A DNA stretch of 64,000 bases. Origin: Plumapathes pennacea. Taxonomy: Eukaryota > Cnidaria > Anthozoa > Antipatharia > Myriopathidae. The notes beneath the pieces were generated by a model that ran no database searches, had not been told where the DNA came from, and saw only the letters and a list, made by a program, of their open reading frames with translations. Location of the stretch: the NCBI GenBank assembly GCA_964036295.1, contig OZ038462.1, positions 19,982,863 through 20,046,862 of the forward strand, in the 5' to 3' direction. Position 1 is the stretch's first letter, and the number at the start of each line of letters is the position of its first letter. A program made the translations under genes and the position numbers. Shown here one piece after another: positions 11,641-23,122 of this stretch.

Positions 11641-12446
11641 CAGTTCCCGGGGCATCAAACGACAAAATATACGGCAATTGTTGAAATACCAATGATAACA
11701 CGACCGTCGTTTAACAAAAGTGTATTTAACGTTAATTGATGTAAATTTTCAAAACTCACCGGTTCCTGAAAGCCATAGCTTTAGCTCTTTTCCAGCAAAG
11801 GAAACAAAACCCAAAACACTATTGTTTACGTCTTCAATGATTTCAAAATACACTGTATAGAGCAGTCCTCATACAGTACGAAAATTCCACTTTCCATTGT
11901 ATTGTGTTGTCATCTTGTCAAACTTGGATTCTGAAAACTGCATTCCTGTTATTGCGAAAGGCGAAATTTGCAACAGTGATTGTTCGATTTCCACCGACTG
12001 TATTTTGCTATTCCTTTCTGAAGAAGTGTCTGCGTTTTAACACAATACTGGCGTCTGGGATTAGTGTTCAGGTCAACCAGTTGGGCCTTAAAGAATCCGT
12101 TTTACGTCTAGTAAAGCTTGCCTCCCATGCACTGGCAAAATATCCGGGCAATTTACAGCCGTCCGTCGAACTGCTTGGCCTTGTATCTGCATCTTGTTGT
12201 ACAAAATCACTTCAGTTCGTACTCTATCGCATGTCTCCAAGAAAATGGCGGTTTACAGTTAAGCTGCCGATGTAACCTCGCCTGCTGTGTTCGCTCGACG
12301 CGGAGGGCCTTGGGACGAGGTCGTATGGCACAAACAGACAAACACACGAACATTAGATTTCGAGATGGCGACACGCTTGGAGTCTCCGATAAGGCGATAA
12401 TACTACTGCATTAGCGTCGTGAATATTTCCCTCACTTCGTTCGGGG
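11641..12446. repeat. Repeat family C, copy 1
   Basis: The landmarks AACTCACCGGTTCCTGAAAG (near 11754), TCTGAAGAAGTGTCTGCG and GAGATGGCGACACGCTTGGA recur at 16431-17290, 23123-24490 and, for the terminal 140 nt, inverted at 48034-48175. Small open frames are present but are not conserved between copies. Confidence 0.65.
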
Positions 12447-12587
12447 ACTAACGTATTTCGTTACATTACTCCCTCCCTTGAAAAAAAGGGATATGTCCTC
12501 ATATCAGGCCAACAAATAACAACAACAGACAATAATGTAATCAATGGGAAATAACAACTTGGAAGAAGAAGAATCATCAGCTCAATG

Positions 12588-14270
12588 TCATTTTATATTA
12601 TTCCGAGCCCAGCACATAGTTTTGTGTCCATCTGGGTGGTTTGACTGTACGCCGCGGTCTGGCGAGTTGGGTAGGGCCTTTGACTTCCCTGCCATTTCTG
12701 GTCCGCCTGGTCTTTGCTGGTCTTCCGGAGCCTCTGGACTGAGCCAGGTCGGGGGATTTGCGCCAGTGTAGGGCTTCAGTCGGTCGAAGTGCACCACTTT
12801 AGGTTTTGCCCTCTCAGTTAGCTGGATGCGGTACAACACGTCGCTTATGCGTTTGGTCACCAAGTAAGGCCCACCCCAAGGACGTTGTAACTTTGGGGTG
12901 ATGCCTTTCTTCCTCGTAGGATTGTGTAACCAAACCGCGTCTCCCACGTTGTACAGGCATTGGTCCACTCGGTGGTCGTAATGCCTCTTCTGCCTCTCAC
13001 TCTCGATTTTGAGTGTCTCTCGCGCGAAGTCGTGTGCCTTCTCCACTCGCTGCTGGAGCTTGTGCGCGTACTCCGTGGGGGAATGGAGGGTTTCCTCCTG
13101 AGGCCTGGAAAACAGTAGATCGACGGGCAGTCGTAAGTTTCTTCCCAGCATTAACTTGCTTGGACTGCATCCGGTGGTTTCGTGTACCGACGATCGGTAA
13201 GCCATGATAACGAACGGCAAGTGTTCGTCCCAATCTTTCTGGTTTTCGGCCACAAAATTTCACAGCATGTTCTCCAGGGTTCGGTTGTATTTCTCGACCA
13301 TGCCATCAGATTGTGGTCTGAGGGGAGTAGTTCTAGTCTTGTCGATGTCGAGCAACAGGCACATCTCTTGGAACACGGCAGATTCAAAATTTCGTCCTTG
13401 ATCCGAATGGAGTTGTCTGGGGACCCCAAACCTGACAACAAACTCTTCTACTAGGAGTTTAGCCACCGTTGTTGCTTCCTGGTTGGGCATGGAATAGGCC
13501 TCGGTCCATTTGGTGAAGTAATCGGCGACTACCAGGATGTACTTGTTGCCCCGATCACTCTCCGGCAGTGGACCAAGAACATATAAGGCAACTCTCTCAA
13601 GGGGTGCACCAACATTGTATGTCTTCATTGGCGCCTTCGGTGTTTTCTGTGGTCTTTTCCTTGAAGCGCACATGTCGCAGCTCCGGCATCATCGTCTGAC
13701 ATCCCCTCCACAGCCTCGCCAGTAGAATAGCTCGCGCACCTTTGCCAGGGTCTTACTGATTCCCAGATGGCCTGCTGTCTTACTGTCATGGAGCTGTCGC
13801 ATAATATCAGCCCTTAGCGTCAATGGTACAACCAGCTGCCACGTGATTTCGTCCCCACGATCAAACTCCCATCGCCGATAGAGTACTCCATCTTTCAGGT
13901 ACAAGCGGTCCCACTGAGCCCAATAGCATTTAACTTCTGCTTTCGCGTGGGAGACGTCAGACCATTCGGGGTGCTTTCCGCCTGCCTCCTTCCACTCAAT
14001 TAATGGTCTGAGTTCCTTGTCAGCTAATTGTGCCTTTCGCAATTGTGTGTTGCTCCAGGACACGGGCATACTTGGCTCTTCGTCTGAGCTGGACGTGCTA
14101 CTATCTCCGTCTGTCGCCAGCCTGGCAGATGTCGTTGTGCTTCTGGTCTGCACGGCGCACAACGTTGCCGCAGGGCTGGCCTCCACCAGGCTCTCTGTCT
14201 CTTCCTCACCCATGCCATGCTTGGTCGGTTTGGTCGCACTCGCTGCTCCGCCACATTCACAGCTCCGCAT
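12588..14270 (-). pseudogene. Gypsy integrase (three frames)
   Basis: The first frame (14270-13689) ends with the zinc-binding region around HLGISKTLAKVRELFYWRGC. The second (13673-13260) holds the catalytic core, with VVADYFTKWTEA and LHSDQGRNFES, and DGMVEKYNRTLENML near its end. The third (13253-12588) has the core C-terminus (HETTGCSPSKLMLGR), a GPY/F-like segment (GGPYLVTKRI) and a tail. The breaks lie at about 13680 and 13256. In the second frame the usual D-D-E Asp and Glu positions appear to remain, but the enzyme cannot be translated as one chain. Confidence 0.85.
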
Positions 14271-14375
14271 CTCCTCGGTTGCGGAATTCCCTTTTCGCTC
14301 AGCATTCGCACAGTACTTGCAGGCTCCACAGGGTCTCCTCGACAGTGCATCTGCATTTCCGTGGTGCTTGCCTGG

Positions 14376-14930
14376 TCAATGTTGGATTTCAAAATCATAC
14401 GTGCCCAGCTGTTCCAACCACCTGGCTAGCTGTCCTTCTGGATTTCTAAAGTTCAACAGCCACTGGAGGGTTCCATGGTCTGTGCGCACAAGAAACTTTC
14501 TACCGTACAGATAGTGGTGGAAGTTGCGCACGCCCTCGACCACACCCAAGAGCTCTTTTCTCGTCAGGCAGTATTTTCTTTCCGCCTTGTGCAGCACTCT
14601 ACTGCAGTACGCAACCACACGCTCCTTCCCGTCCTGTAACTGCGACAACACAGCTCCTATCCCTTGATTGCTAGCATCTGTATCCAGCACGAAGGGTCCC
14701 TCACGAGTTGGGTACGCCAGGACAGGTGCATGCGTCATCGCTTCTTTGAGATTTCGGAATGCCTCGTCGCTTTCACTGGTCCACTGGAATGGCCTGTTGC
14801 TCTGCTCTGTTAGCTTGTACAGTGGTTTGGCAACATCTGCAGATCCTTGTACAAAGCGCCTGTAGTAAGAACCTAAAAGAGTCCTAAAATGCTCCTGTGC
14901 ACCTGTGCTACTGTTTGGGGAGTGGGCCAT
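14376..14930 (-). pseudogene. Gypsy RNase H domain (broken from RT)
   Basis: The frame carries the RT connection region (YKLTEQSNRPFQW) and a typical gypsy RNase H with TDASNQGIGAVLSQ, YCSRVL and LVRTDHGTLQWLLNF. The Asp residues of the TDAS and TDH motifs are present. It is separated from the RT frame by a frameshift near 14880-14930 and from the integrase frame near 14270-14400. Confidence 0.85.
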
Positions 14931-15665
14931 TCTACGACAGACCTGATCTTAGAAGGATCCGTGGACACCCCGTCTTTGCTGACAATGTGTCCCAGGTACG
15001 ACACACGCCTCTGGAACAAGTGGCACTTGTTGGCACTCAGCTTCAAGCGAGCGGCTCGTAGACGCAGGAAGACGTTCCTCAGTCGCTTCAGTTCGTCCTT
15101 GAAGTGCTTGCCATGGATGATTAAGTCGTCCAGGTAGACTAAGCACAGTTCTGGCGGCAGGCCTGAGAGCACTCGTTCCATCAGGCGCTCAAAGGTTGCG
15201 GGCGCATTTGAAAGGCATCACTCTAAACTGATAGAGCCCCGACCCGGCAGTGAATGCTGTCTTCGCCTTATCTCCCTCCTCCATCTGCACTTGCCAGTAG
15301 CCGCTCTTCAGGTCAAGTGTCGAAAACCATTCTGATCCAGCAAGAGCGTCTAATGAATCGTCTATACGCGGCAGTGGATAGGAGTCCTTGATTGTTAAGT
15401 CATTTGGTCTGCGATAGTCAACACAGAAGCGAGTGGATCCATCCTTTTTCTTCACGAGAACTATAGGGGAAGCCCACGGACTAGAAGACTGTTCCATCAC
15501 TCCTCTTTCAAGCATCTTTCTTACCTCCGCCTCTGCTTCTTTCTTCTGGTGTATAGGCATCCGTCTTGCTGGCTGTCGAATCGCTGGCTTTGCCCCACCA
15601 GTATCTATCCGGTGTTTCACAATTCCGGATCTACCCAAGTCATCGTCTGAGGAGGCGAAAAGCAC
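14873..15665 (-). pseudogene. Gypsy reverse transcriptase (broken)
   Basis: Two frames (15665-15189 and 15181-14873) carry consecutive parts of a gypsy RT. They hold the segment with VKKKDGSTRFCVDYR, the FSTLDLKSGYWQV motif and the catalytic core LVYLDDLIIHG (YLDD version of YxDD), followed by SKDGVSTDPSKI. A frameshift at about 15185 separates the fingers from the palm core, so no full-length enzyme can be made. The N-terminus is truncated where the LTR fragment abuts. Confidence 0.85.
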
Positions 15666-15783
15666 CAGCGCAGATCAGAGAGAGAATCAACTGGTTTATT
15701 TTTAGGAATGCGCTACCTAGATCCGATTACATTACGCAAGAACAACGTGGCGTCTGCCAGCGGTAAATCAGGATAGATCATTA

Positions 15784-15804
15784 ACCTACTAACTAACTAA
15801 CTAG

Positions 15805-15885
<81 letters not shown>

Positions 15886-15886
15886 G
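15784..15886. repeat. (CTAA)n microsatellite inside the LTR
   Basis: About 100 nt of near-perfect ACTA/CTAA tetranucleotide repeat lie between the LTR body and its terminus. In the partial LTR at 10690-10705 the same position has only a few units, so the array has expanded here. Confidence 0.9.
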
Positions 15887-15898
15887 TATTTCGTTACA

Positions 15899-17290
15899 AT
15901 TCGCTTCTTCGATTGTAACAAAGTCAGAACCGTGAAAGCGAGTCGCTTGTTTACATGCTTTCGAAGTCTCGGAACCGTGTGAATTTTGGCAAGGGTTCAA
16001 TTTTGAACACAACAACTTTTCAAACCGCGTTTGACGATTTTAAAAGCTTTGACAGAAAAAATGAGAAATCAAGTCACTAAATAATACAAGGTCCGATTGC
16101 ATTGAGCGAGAAAACCCAGTCACAAAATAATACAAGGATTGTGTCGAGCGAGCAAATTCGGCCTGCATCCATAGACAATAATATACAATAGACTGTAATT
16201 GTTTAATTTGGAAAGCAGTGGCACTTCAATCCGGTTACATTTCATCCTTGAATACATTGTGCCAACAAACACAGCGAGAAAACTTCACAGCATGCGTCAG
16301 ACTGTCAGCGAAACTTATATGCAAATATGTCAGGATTCGGATGACACAATCTTGAGCGAATCTTGCACGAAGGCACTCTGAAATAGCAAAAAGATGACAA
16401 GAAAATAATACTTATAGTTCCTGGGGCATCAAACGACACAATATACGGCGATTGTTGAAATACCATAATGATAACACGATGTAGAGAAACTTCGTTGACT
16501 GTGACACAACTCTTGCCTTCCGATCTACTGTATATTTAATTCCAATAATTACTGATCACCGAGAAACTCCTAAACTGGTTTGATATCCACGTGCGAGAGT
16601 TCAAGTCCGTACCCGTTCGATACTCATCTGACTCTCCGCCAATCAATCCTTCTTGTGTATTATGTAACGCGATCACGGAGGTAATTAACTTAATTACAAA
16701 CAACAACAAAAACAACAATTCATACGAAAGTTAAGACACACGACTTTAAAATAGCATAAGCGTACTGTACGTTAATTGATGTAATTTCTCAAAACTCACC
16801 GGTTCCTGAAAGCCATTAGCTTTAGCTCTTTTCCAGCAGAGGAAGCAAAACCCAAAACACTATTGTTTACGTCTTCAATGCTTTCAAAATACACTGTATA
16901 GAGCAGTCCTCATACAGTACGAAAATTCCACTTTCCATCGTGTTGTGCGTCGTCATCTTGTCAAACTTGGATTCTGAAAACTACATTCCTGTTATCGTAA
17001 AAGGTGAAATTTGCCACGACGATTGTTCGATTTCCACCAACTGTATTTTGCTATTTCTTTCTGAAGAAGTGTCTGCGTTTTAACACAATACTGGCGTCTG
17101 GGATTGTGTTCAGGTCGGCCAGTCGATGCCTTAAAGAATCCGTTTCACGGGCAGATAAGCTCGCTTCCCATACACTGGCAAAATATCCGGGCAGTTTACA
17201 GCTGTCCGTCGAACTGCTTGACCTTGTATCTGCATCTTGTTGTACAAAATCGCTTTCGTTCGTACTTTTGAAAATAACCTCCGCGCTGAT
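15899..17290. repeat. Family B (partial) followed by family C copy 2
   Basis: 15899-16470 follows the second half of family B, and 16480-17290 follows family C from CAAAACTCACCGGTTCCTG (near 16789) to CTTTCGTTCGTAC. The B-to-C order is the same as at 11100-12446, so the two families travel as one composite unit. A segment at about 16490-16740 is not in the other copies. Confidence 0.6.
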
Positions 17291-17301
17291 TACTTCCATA
17301 A

Positions 17302-17581
17302 TAACATGCATACAATAATTTCTTCATTCTGATTGGCTGAGCACACGCCAATTTATCCCAAACAGTGCAGAAATGTGAAATTAACAGTGCAGAAATTTGA
17401 AATTAAAAATTGCCCGACAGCTGGCGCGCGTATTTGCGAAGCCAAACAAAACAAAGTGGCCTGTTTTCTTTCCTCAGGAAGATTCCGATTCTGTTTGCGA
17501 GAAAACTAAGTTCTTGAGAGAACCTTGTGAATTGTAACGAAATTGAATAAAAATTGCGCGTAAATTATTGGATGCATGTTA
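17302..17581. mobile_element. 280-bp TTAA MITE, copy 2 (inverted)
   Basis: It has the same termini and body as 9836-10110, in reverse. The right flank is TTAA (17582-17585); the left flank is ATAA, one substitution away. As at 9.8 kb, it sits beside a foldback-hairpin arm (17586-17640). Confidence 0.8.
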
Positions 17582-17871
17582 TTAACAAGTAATCACATGA
17601 TTTCTCGTGCAATTTTGGAATAAAGAAGCACTCGTAAACTCGACCACTAATTGCTCTTGGTTGTGGCCTGTGTGGATCTGGTGGCCAGCATTCAGGTTGC
17701 GCAATCCACTCTGGGTTCCGCCACCACATCTTTCTGTGCTCAACGTCTCCACCTCTGCTCGCAAGATCTGCCGGGTTCTCTTCGGTTGGAACATGTCTCC
17801 ATGTAATCCCTGGCTGGACTCGAATCTAGCGTCTTCGATTTTCCACGAACTGCTTGTATTGTCCTCCACCC

Positions 17872-19580
17872 TTAATCCAGTGCAGAGCCACTGTGCTGTA
17901 AAGCCACCCATAGAGCGCGGTAACGGGAAAACCTTTCAGCGCTTCTCTTACGTTGACTAGTAAGGTTTGTTGTCATGTGGGCTGAAACTAGCTCCAGCCG
18001 TGGAATGGTTAGTCTCTGCTTGGCTAACCTGGCTTTTGCAGTACACCACTGACCCCAAGCAGTGGCCACTTGCGTCACCCAAGCCATGCAACTGGATGGA
18101 CTCAATGGGCTGTTTGTGTGCGGCCAAAGTTCGCGCGATGGTCACTTATTCTGGTTGATGTTTCTCCCACTTGTCCCACTTCTGTTGTAGATTGGTTGGT
18201 TGACAGGGGTGCATCCCACGCGTTCTTCTCACAGCATACGGCACGGTACAAGAGTTTGCCTTCCAGGGTCACAGGAGAGACCAACCCGAGAAGATTGTAG
18301 ATGCTGGCAAGTTTTCGCAGTACTTCTCTCTTGGTCGAATCCGTTTTTTCCCCAGGAAAGCTCACATTTAATTCATCACGCTTTTTGTTCCATCCGAGTC
18401 CAAGTAGACTTGCGTCTACTCCGTTGTTTCTTTGTAAATGTCTCCTCCTTGTCGACTGGTAGGACAGGAACTTCTTCCAGCTCCCTGGCATTGGAATGCC
18501 ACTTGTGTAGGGAGAAGGTGGCATCCTGAAATATCTCGATGGTTTGTTGTTTCAGGTCTCTGGGCTTCTCCACGGTCGCCTCGCCACTCAACAAGTCGTC
18601 CACATACAGGCTCTCCTGCACTTCCGCAACCACCTCTGGCTTGCGGGTTTCCCAGCTGCTTAAGTGATGTTCAATAACGCCGCCCAGAAGGAAATGTGAT
18701 AGTGCGAGCCCAAACAGGGCCCTCGTGAAACGTAAAGTCTCAAGATTCGATTGTTCTCCTTGTTTCCAGTGGAAACGCAGAGAATCGCGGTCATCCTCTC
18801 TAACCCTCACTTGTAAGAATGCTTTCTTCATATCTCCGGCAAACACTACAGGGTGCACTCGTGCTCTGACCAGGACGTTCCACTACTTGTTCTGTAGTGG
18901 TAAGCCAGCATACAAACATTCATTCAAGGATGGAGCATTGACATGAGACTCAGCAGACGCATCATAGACTATATGCATCTTGGTTGACTCCGCTCCTACC
19001 CTGATTACAGCTCTGTGAGGAATGTAGAACTCTACTCCTTGTGGCGGTTGATCGGCAGCTTCTACAACTCCTTCTGCCTTCTGCTCCTCGATTATTTGCG
19101 CGTACGCCTGCTCCTTCTTGATGCGATTTAGTTTGCGCTCAGGTTCTGGAGTCTCCGTAGACTGCCCTCTCTGTTGCTAGGGAGTTGTGGGTGATTTCCC
19201 TTCCAAGGCAGACCTGTCTCATACCACCCAGCGTTGCTGCGGGCCAACTGCTCTCTGAACTCTGCATACACCTGTCCCTGGTCGTGTTGTGGTGTATCCG
19301 CGAGTCCCAGTACGTCGAGCTTGCAGAGCTCTTCGTAATCCACCTGGCTTGTTTGGGTCAGGAGCATGTGTGTTGTATCTACCTCCTCGCCTGGAGACAG
19401 AATGATCCACCCGAGCTTGGTTCGCTCCGCGACAGGTTCACCTTGTTTTCTGATTCGCGGTCGGGAATTGGTCTTAATCTTCGTGTACACGCCTGCTCCA
19501 AGTATCGCGTGCACTGGGAGGAGTGGTTTGGTGTCTACGTCATCCATTTCAACTCCTTTCAAATGGGGGTAAGTTTCCAT
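17872..19580 (-). pseudogene. BEL/Pao reverse transcriptase and RNase H-like region (broken)
   Basis: The N-terminal linker (19580-19128, KLGWIILSPG) leads into the RT. The frame at 18858-18376 has GDMKKAFLQVRVREDDRDSL, the GLALSHFLLGGVIEHHL segment (a BEL hallmark) and the catalytic LYVDDLLSG. The frame at 18524-18102 holds the thumb with a typical LGLGWN core, and 18145-17872 begins the RNase H-like region. A stop lies just before 18858 and frames change at least four times. Confidence 0.85.
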
Positions 19581-19903
19581 CTCAACTGTTTGTATCTGGG
19601 GTTCTCCAGCTCAAGTAATTCTCCCCTGTTGACCTTCATAAGGTTAACCTCCAGCTTGTAGTCTCCAGCTTTAGACGATACCGTCGTCTGATACGTCTCC
19701 ATTTTCGCTGTGGTCGAGGCCATAAGCATCATGATTTTTCTGGGTTTGACTTCAGTTGGCTGCTTCCCCAGCTTATCCAGGAGCTTGGCCGACGCATAGG
19801 AACTGGCTGCACTAGAGTCTATCAAAGCGCGACATTCAATCCCTCCGAAGTTCACCACGACCACCGGATAAACGACTTTCTCTTCATCTAAACAAGACAT
19901 CAC
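19559..19903 (-). pseudogene. BEL/Pao aspartic protease (DUF1758-like), altered active site
   Basis: The segment VVVNFGGIECRALIDSSAAS aligns with the A17/DUF1758 protease, whose active-site triplet is normally Asp-Thr/Ser-Gly within ALIDTGA. Here the triplet reads Asp-Ser-Ser, so the conserved Gly is lost, suggesting an inactive enzyme. The frame runs on into the linker toward RT. Confidence 0.75.
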
Positions 19904-20020
19904 GCCGTCTCTCTTGGGTTGTTCTCCACAGATAAAGGTGTGGTGTCTTTTGGAGCAGAGTTGACACGTGGCTTTGCTATTACATTCAGATGCCCTGTGT
20001 TTTGTTCCAGTGCAATTAAA

Positions 20021-21172
20021 TCAGAATTTCTTTTCAGCTAAAACCTTCCTTCTTTCCTCGGGCGATGACACCACTTGACACTCAACACTTTTGTGAGCAG
20101 TGTCTTCACAATAGACGCACGCTCGAGATTTAATTTTCTGGTGACACGTATTGTAGACTCGCGATGGTCGGCCATGCCCCCGGAACTGCGCTTCTTGTGG
20201 TTTCTCTGGGGAAGTTAAGGAATTTTCTACTGGATTCCTGCGTATCCACAAGCACAAGGCGTAACAAGCTGCCCCAAATCCCAGTCTTGCCAATTCTCGT
20301 TGTTTCGAAATCTCCATGGATGCCTGATAATTTGTCAATTGCCAAGGTCACGTTCCCGTTGACTTGCTCCAATTTTCCCAGTGTTTGGAGGGACTGCACA
20401 TCATAAACTAAGCGTTCGTAAAACTGATGGATTTTCCGGGGCTGTACTCCCGTTATTGTTGGCAAGTCGATGATGTCCTTAACGTAGGCTTTCACCACCT
20501 CACTTTCCTTGCCATATCGATCGTTCAGGATGTTCTTTGCTTGGTTGTACCCTTCCCGGGTGAAAGGGAGCCCGTCGATACTTTTTCGCACTTTCAACTC
20601 GACAAATTCAGGTACGAAAACTTAGTGATAGGGGCCATGTTTGCCTTATCTACTCCTTCTGAGAACTGGCCCCAGAACCGACTCCAGTCGAGAATAGTTC
20701 CATCAAATTTTGCTATGGTCAGCTTGGGAAGCTTGGCCACGGCGCACTGTTGCTCGCTCTGACTCTTTACTTTGCTGCTGTTTTGTTTACTTTCAAGCTC
20801 CTTTTAGTGGATTTTCTGCTCGTACAGCTCTTTCTCGAGCTATAACCGTTCCTCCCTGGTTCTGGCGATTTCTGCTTGTTCCATATCGCTGAGGCACTTA
20901 GAAAGCTTGGCAATGTCTTCGTCGGAAGCCGATATTTTTGCTTCAACCTCATTGCCCCACAAGGTGATTTCGTCCAGTTCTTCTCCCGCGGCGATTTTCT
21001 CCGCTTCGAGTTGTCTCCTGGACTCTTCAGTCGAGTTTCCCAACTCTCGCAAAGCATCCTGGTGTTGTTTGATGCAACTGGGGTTTCCACCGTCCAGGAA
21101 TGTCTCAGTTTTACTCCTTGTTAACTTTAGCTACGTAAGCTTCATCTGAAGATCTCTTTTTGCGTCATCCAT
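20021..21172 (-). pseudogene. BEL/Pao gag (coiled coil, DUF1759-like, zinc knuckle)
   Basis: An ATG at 21172 (reading minus) opens a short frame with a stop after about 12 codons. A charged coiled-coil segment continues at 21090-20767. The frame at 20597-20130 has the DUF1759-type pattern GYNQAKNILNDRYGKESEVV and the IHQFYERLVYDVQSL segment. The frame at 20338-20021 has Cys/His residues of zinc knuckles (YCEDTAHKSVEC). At least three frame changes are needed, so this is a pseudogene. Confidence 0.8.
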
Positions 21173-21402
21173 TTTCACTACAAATATCGATTGCATCACA
21201 TAACACTCATTGCTCGCGAGGGCCTGGTGCCCAAGCGAGCTTAAAAACGCAAATTTTTAATTATTTTTTTCCTTTTTGTGGGTCGAGATTCAGCACACGG
21301 TGATTGGTTCATATTATCACGTGCTGGGCGATGACGTAATTGACTTCGCTAAACAACTCGAGATGTGGCCAGTGAATTGCTCGTTACTTGTGTGTAAAAG
21401 TT

Positions 21403-22650
21403 AACTGCATCCTATCCAAACTCAACACCATTTGGCTCTGTGGAATATGCACGGATAAACTGGATTTTCGGGAACGATTTTTGCTCGCGTTAACCGCGGA
21501 AGCTTTGAGAATAGCCGTAAACAAATGTTTGATGGTACCGCTGTCGCCGATAAATATTTAGTCCCGACGAAACTTTCTGTGGCGACACGAAATACTTTTG
21601 GGAAGATAAAAGGGCGAAAGCAGAAACCAAAGCTACGGTGAGCTTTAGCCGTAAAACAATGACGCTTTATGCTTTACTCTGTACATGACATCTGTTGCCT
21701 CATAAAATTCTTCTGCGTATCGTACATTGCCTGTTGAAGTGTTTCTTTCATTCGATCATGTAGCCTTTGTTTCGCAATGGTCATTGAATACCAGAAATGA
21801 AAAATACACCGAAATAATTCTGAGAATTGAGTTTGCAGTCACAAATGGACTGAACACACTGTGAACAAAAGCGCAATAATATTGTAAACATCTCTCGTGT
21901 GACATTCCTCGCTTTCAATTTTATATTTGTTACAGAGCACAAATACTCGAAAGCCTGATAGAATAAACGTATTGAGTTAATAAAAGAAAACACATAAGTA
22001 GTGAAGCGAAGAAGTAAACTGCATCCCATTCAAACTCAACGCCATTTTGCTCTGTGGAATATGCACGGATAAACTGGATTTTAGGAAAAGATTTTGGCTC
22101 GCGTTCACCGCACAAGCTTTGAGAAAAGCCGTAAACAAATGTTTGATGGTACCTCTGGGGTATTGCAAATATCTCTGTCGCCGATAAGTATTTAGTTCCG
22201 ACGAAACTTTCTGTGGCGACACGAAATACTTTTGGGAAGATAAAAGGGCGAAAACAGAAACCAAAGCTACGGTGAGCTTTAGCCGTAAAACAATGACGCT
22301 TTATGCTTTACTCTGTGCATGACAGCTGTTGCCTCATAAAATTCTTCTGCGTATCGTACATTGCCTGTTGAAGTGTTTCTTTCATTTGATCATGTAGTCT
22401 TTGTTTCGCAATGTTCATTAAATACCAGAAATGAAAAATACACCGAAATAATTCCGAGGATTGAGTTTGCAGTCACAAATGGACTGAACACACTGTGAAC
22501 AAAACCGCAATAATATTGTAAACATCTCTCGTGTGACATTTCTCGCTTTCAATTTTATATCTGTTACAGAGCACGAATACTCGAAAGCCTGATAGAAAAA
22601 AAACGTATTGAGTTAATAAAAGAAAACACATAAGTAGTGAAGCGAAGGCT
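21403..22650. repeat. Family E: 614-bp tandem duplication
   Basis: Unit 1 starts with ACTGCATCCTATCCAAACTC (21404) and unit 2 with ACTGCATCCCATTCAAACTC (22018), a period of 614 bp. They remain colinear to ACACATAAGTAGTGAAGCGA at the end of each. Unit 2 has about 20 nt (CTGGGGTATTGCAAATATCT) missing from unit 1. A third, inverted copy lies at 49700-52454. Confidence 0.85.
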
Positions 22651-23122
22651 GGATTAATCGTGGCCTCTGATTAGAAATATGAGTCAAGGTCAAACTGTCA
22701 TAATCGATTGTGCATAAAAAGATATGTCACGCATTCTCAAGATGCAGGGTCGCTCAACCTTTAAGAAGCAAGTGTATGAGTGTTGTAATAATAATTTTTA
22801 GTTTAATCAAGGTGTCAAAAGAGCAAGGTGTCAAAAGCCAAGTTCTCTATACTGTGTGATATTTTTATGGTGAGAAATTGGAAGTCTCTCTTGGGAGTTC
22901 CGCTCTTGTCCCCTACTTTCCATTTTATATTGTGGTCTCGACCCAACTCACGCCGCAAGCTCACTGGCAAGGCCAGTCTAGTTACAACACAAACACATAA
23001 CCTATGAGATTGACATTTTCCAGACCTACACGCACTGCGCATGTGATTGTATGAAAAGGTTAATTATATCCGGTGGAAGTCTTTTGAAATGAAATGTTTA
23101 CACACTCGATCAGCCTAGTTTC
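22651..23122. repeat. Family E tail, then no gene seen
   Basis: 22651-22990 (landmark CAAGATGCAGGGTCGCTCAA) recurs inverted at 49380-49720. The remaining stretch to 23122 holds nothing I recognise. Confidence 0.55.

Larger units (their letters stand above)
12447..15898 (-). mobile_element. Decayed Ty3/gypsy LTR retrotransposon, gag and protease deleted
   Basis: On the minus strand the order is LTR remnant, reverse transcriptase, RNase H, integrase, polypurine tract, LTR remnant, which is the Ty3/gypsy order. The LTR start TGTAACGAAATACG is seen at both ends (from 15898 and from 12465, reading minus). A purine-rich tract (GGGAGGGAG) lies directly before the 12465 copy, as expected for the plus-strand primer. 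The downstream LTR is cut after about 19 nt by family C sequence. The upstream LTR runs straight into the middle of pol at about 15660, so leader, gag and protease are missing. At least four frameshifts break pol. Confidence 0.85.
17640..21172 (-). mobile_element. Decayed BEL/Pao LTR retrotransposon lacking integrase
   Basis: On the minus strand the order is a coiled-coil gag N-terminus, gag (DUF1759-like), zinc knuckles, an A17-type protease (DUF1758-like), an RT and an RNase H-like region. The sequence stops at about 17640 next to a MITE and foldback remnant, before any integrase core. Multiple frameshifts and stops break every gene. I could not identify LTRs. Confidence 0.85.

Noticed and set aside
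11904-12414. Frames of 98-123 aa in family C
   Set aside because: Frames are not preserved in the copies at 17.0 and 23.8 kb, and no domain is seen.
15784-15886. CRISPR-like or satellite array
   Set aside because: It is a simple tetranucleotide microsatellite with no spacers.
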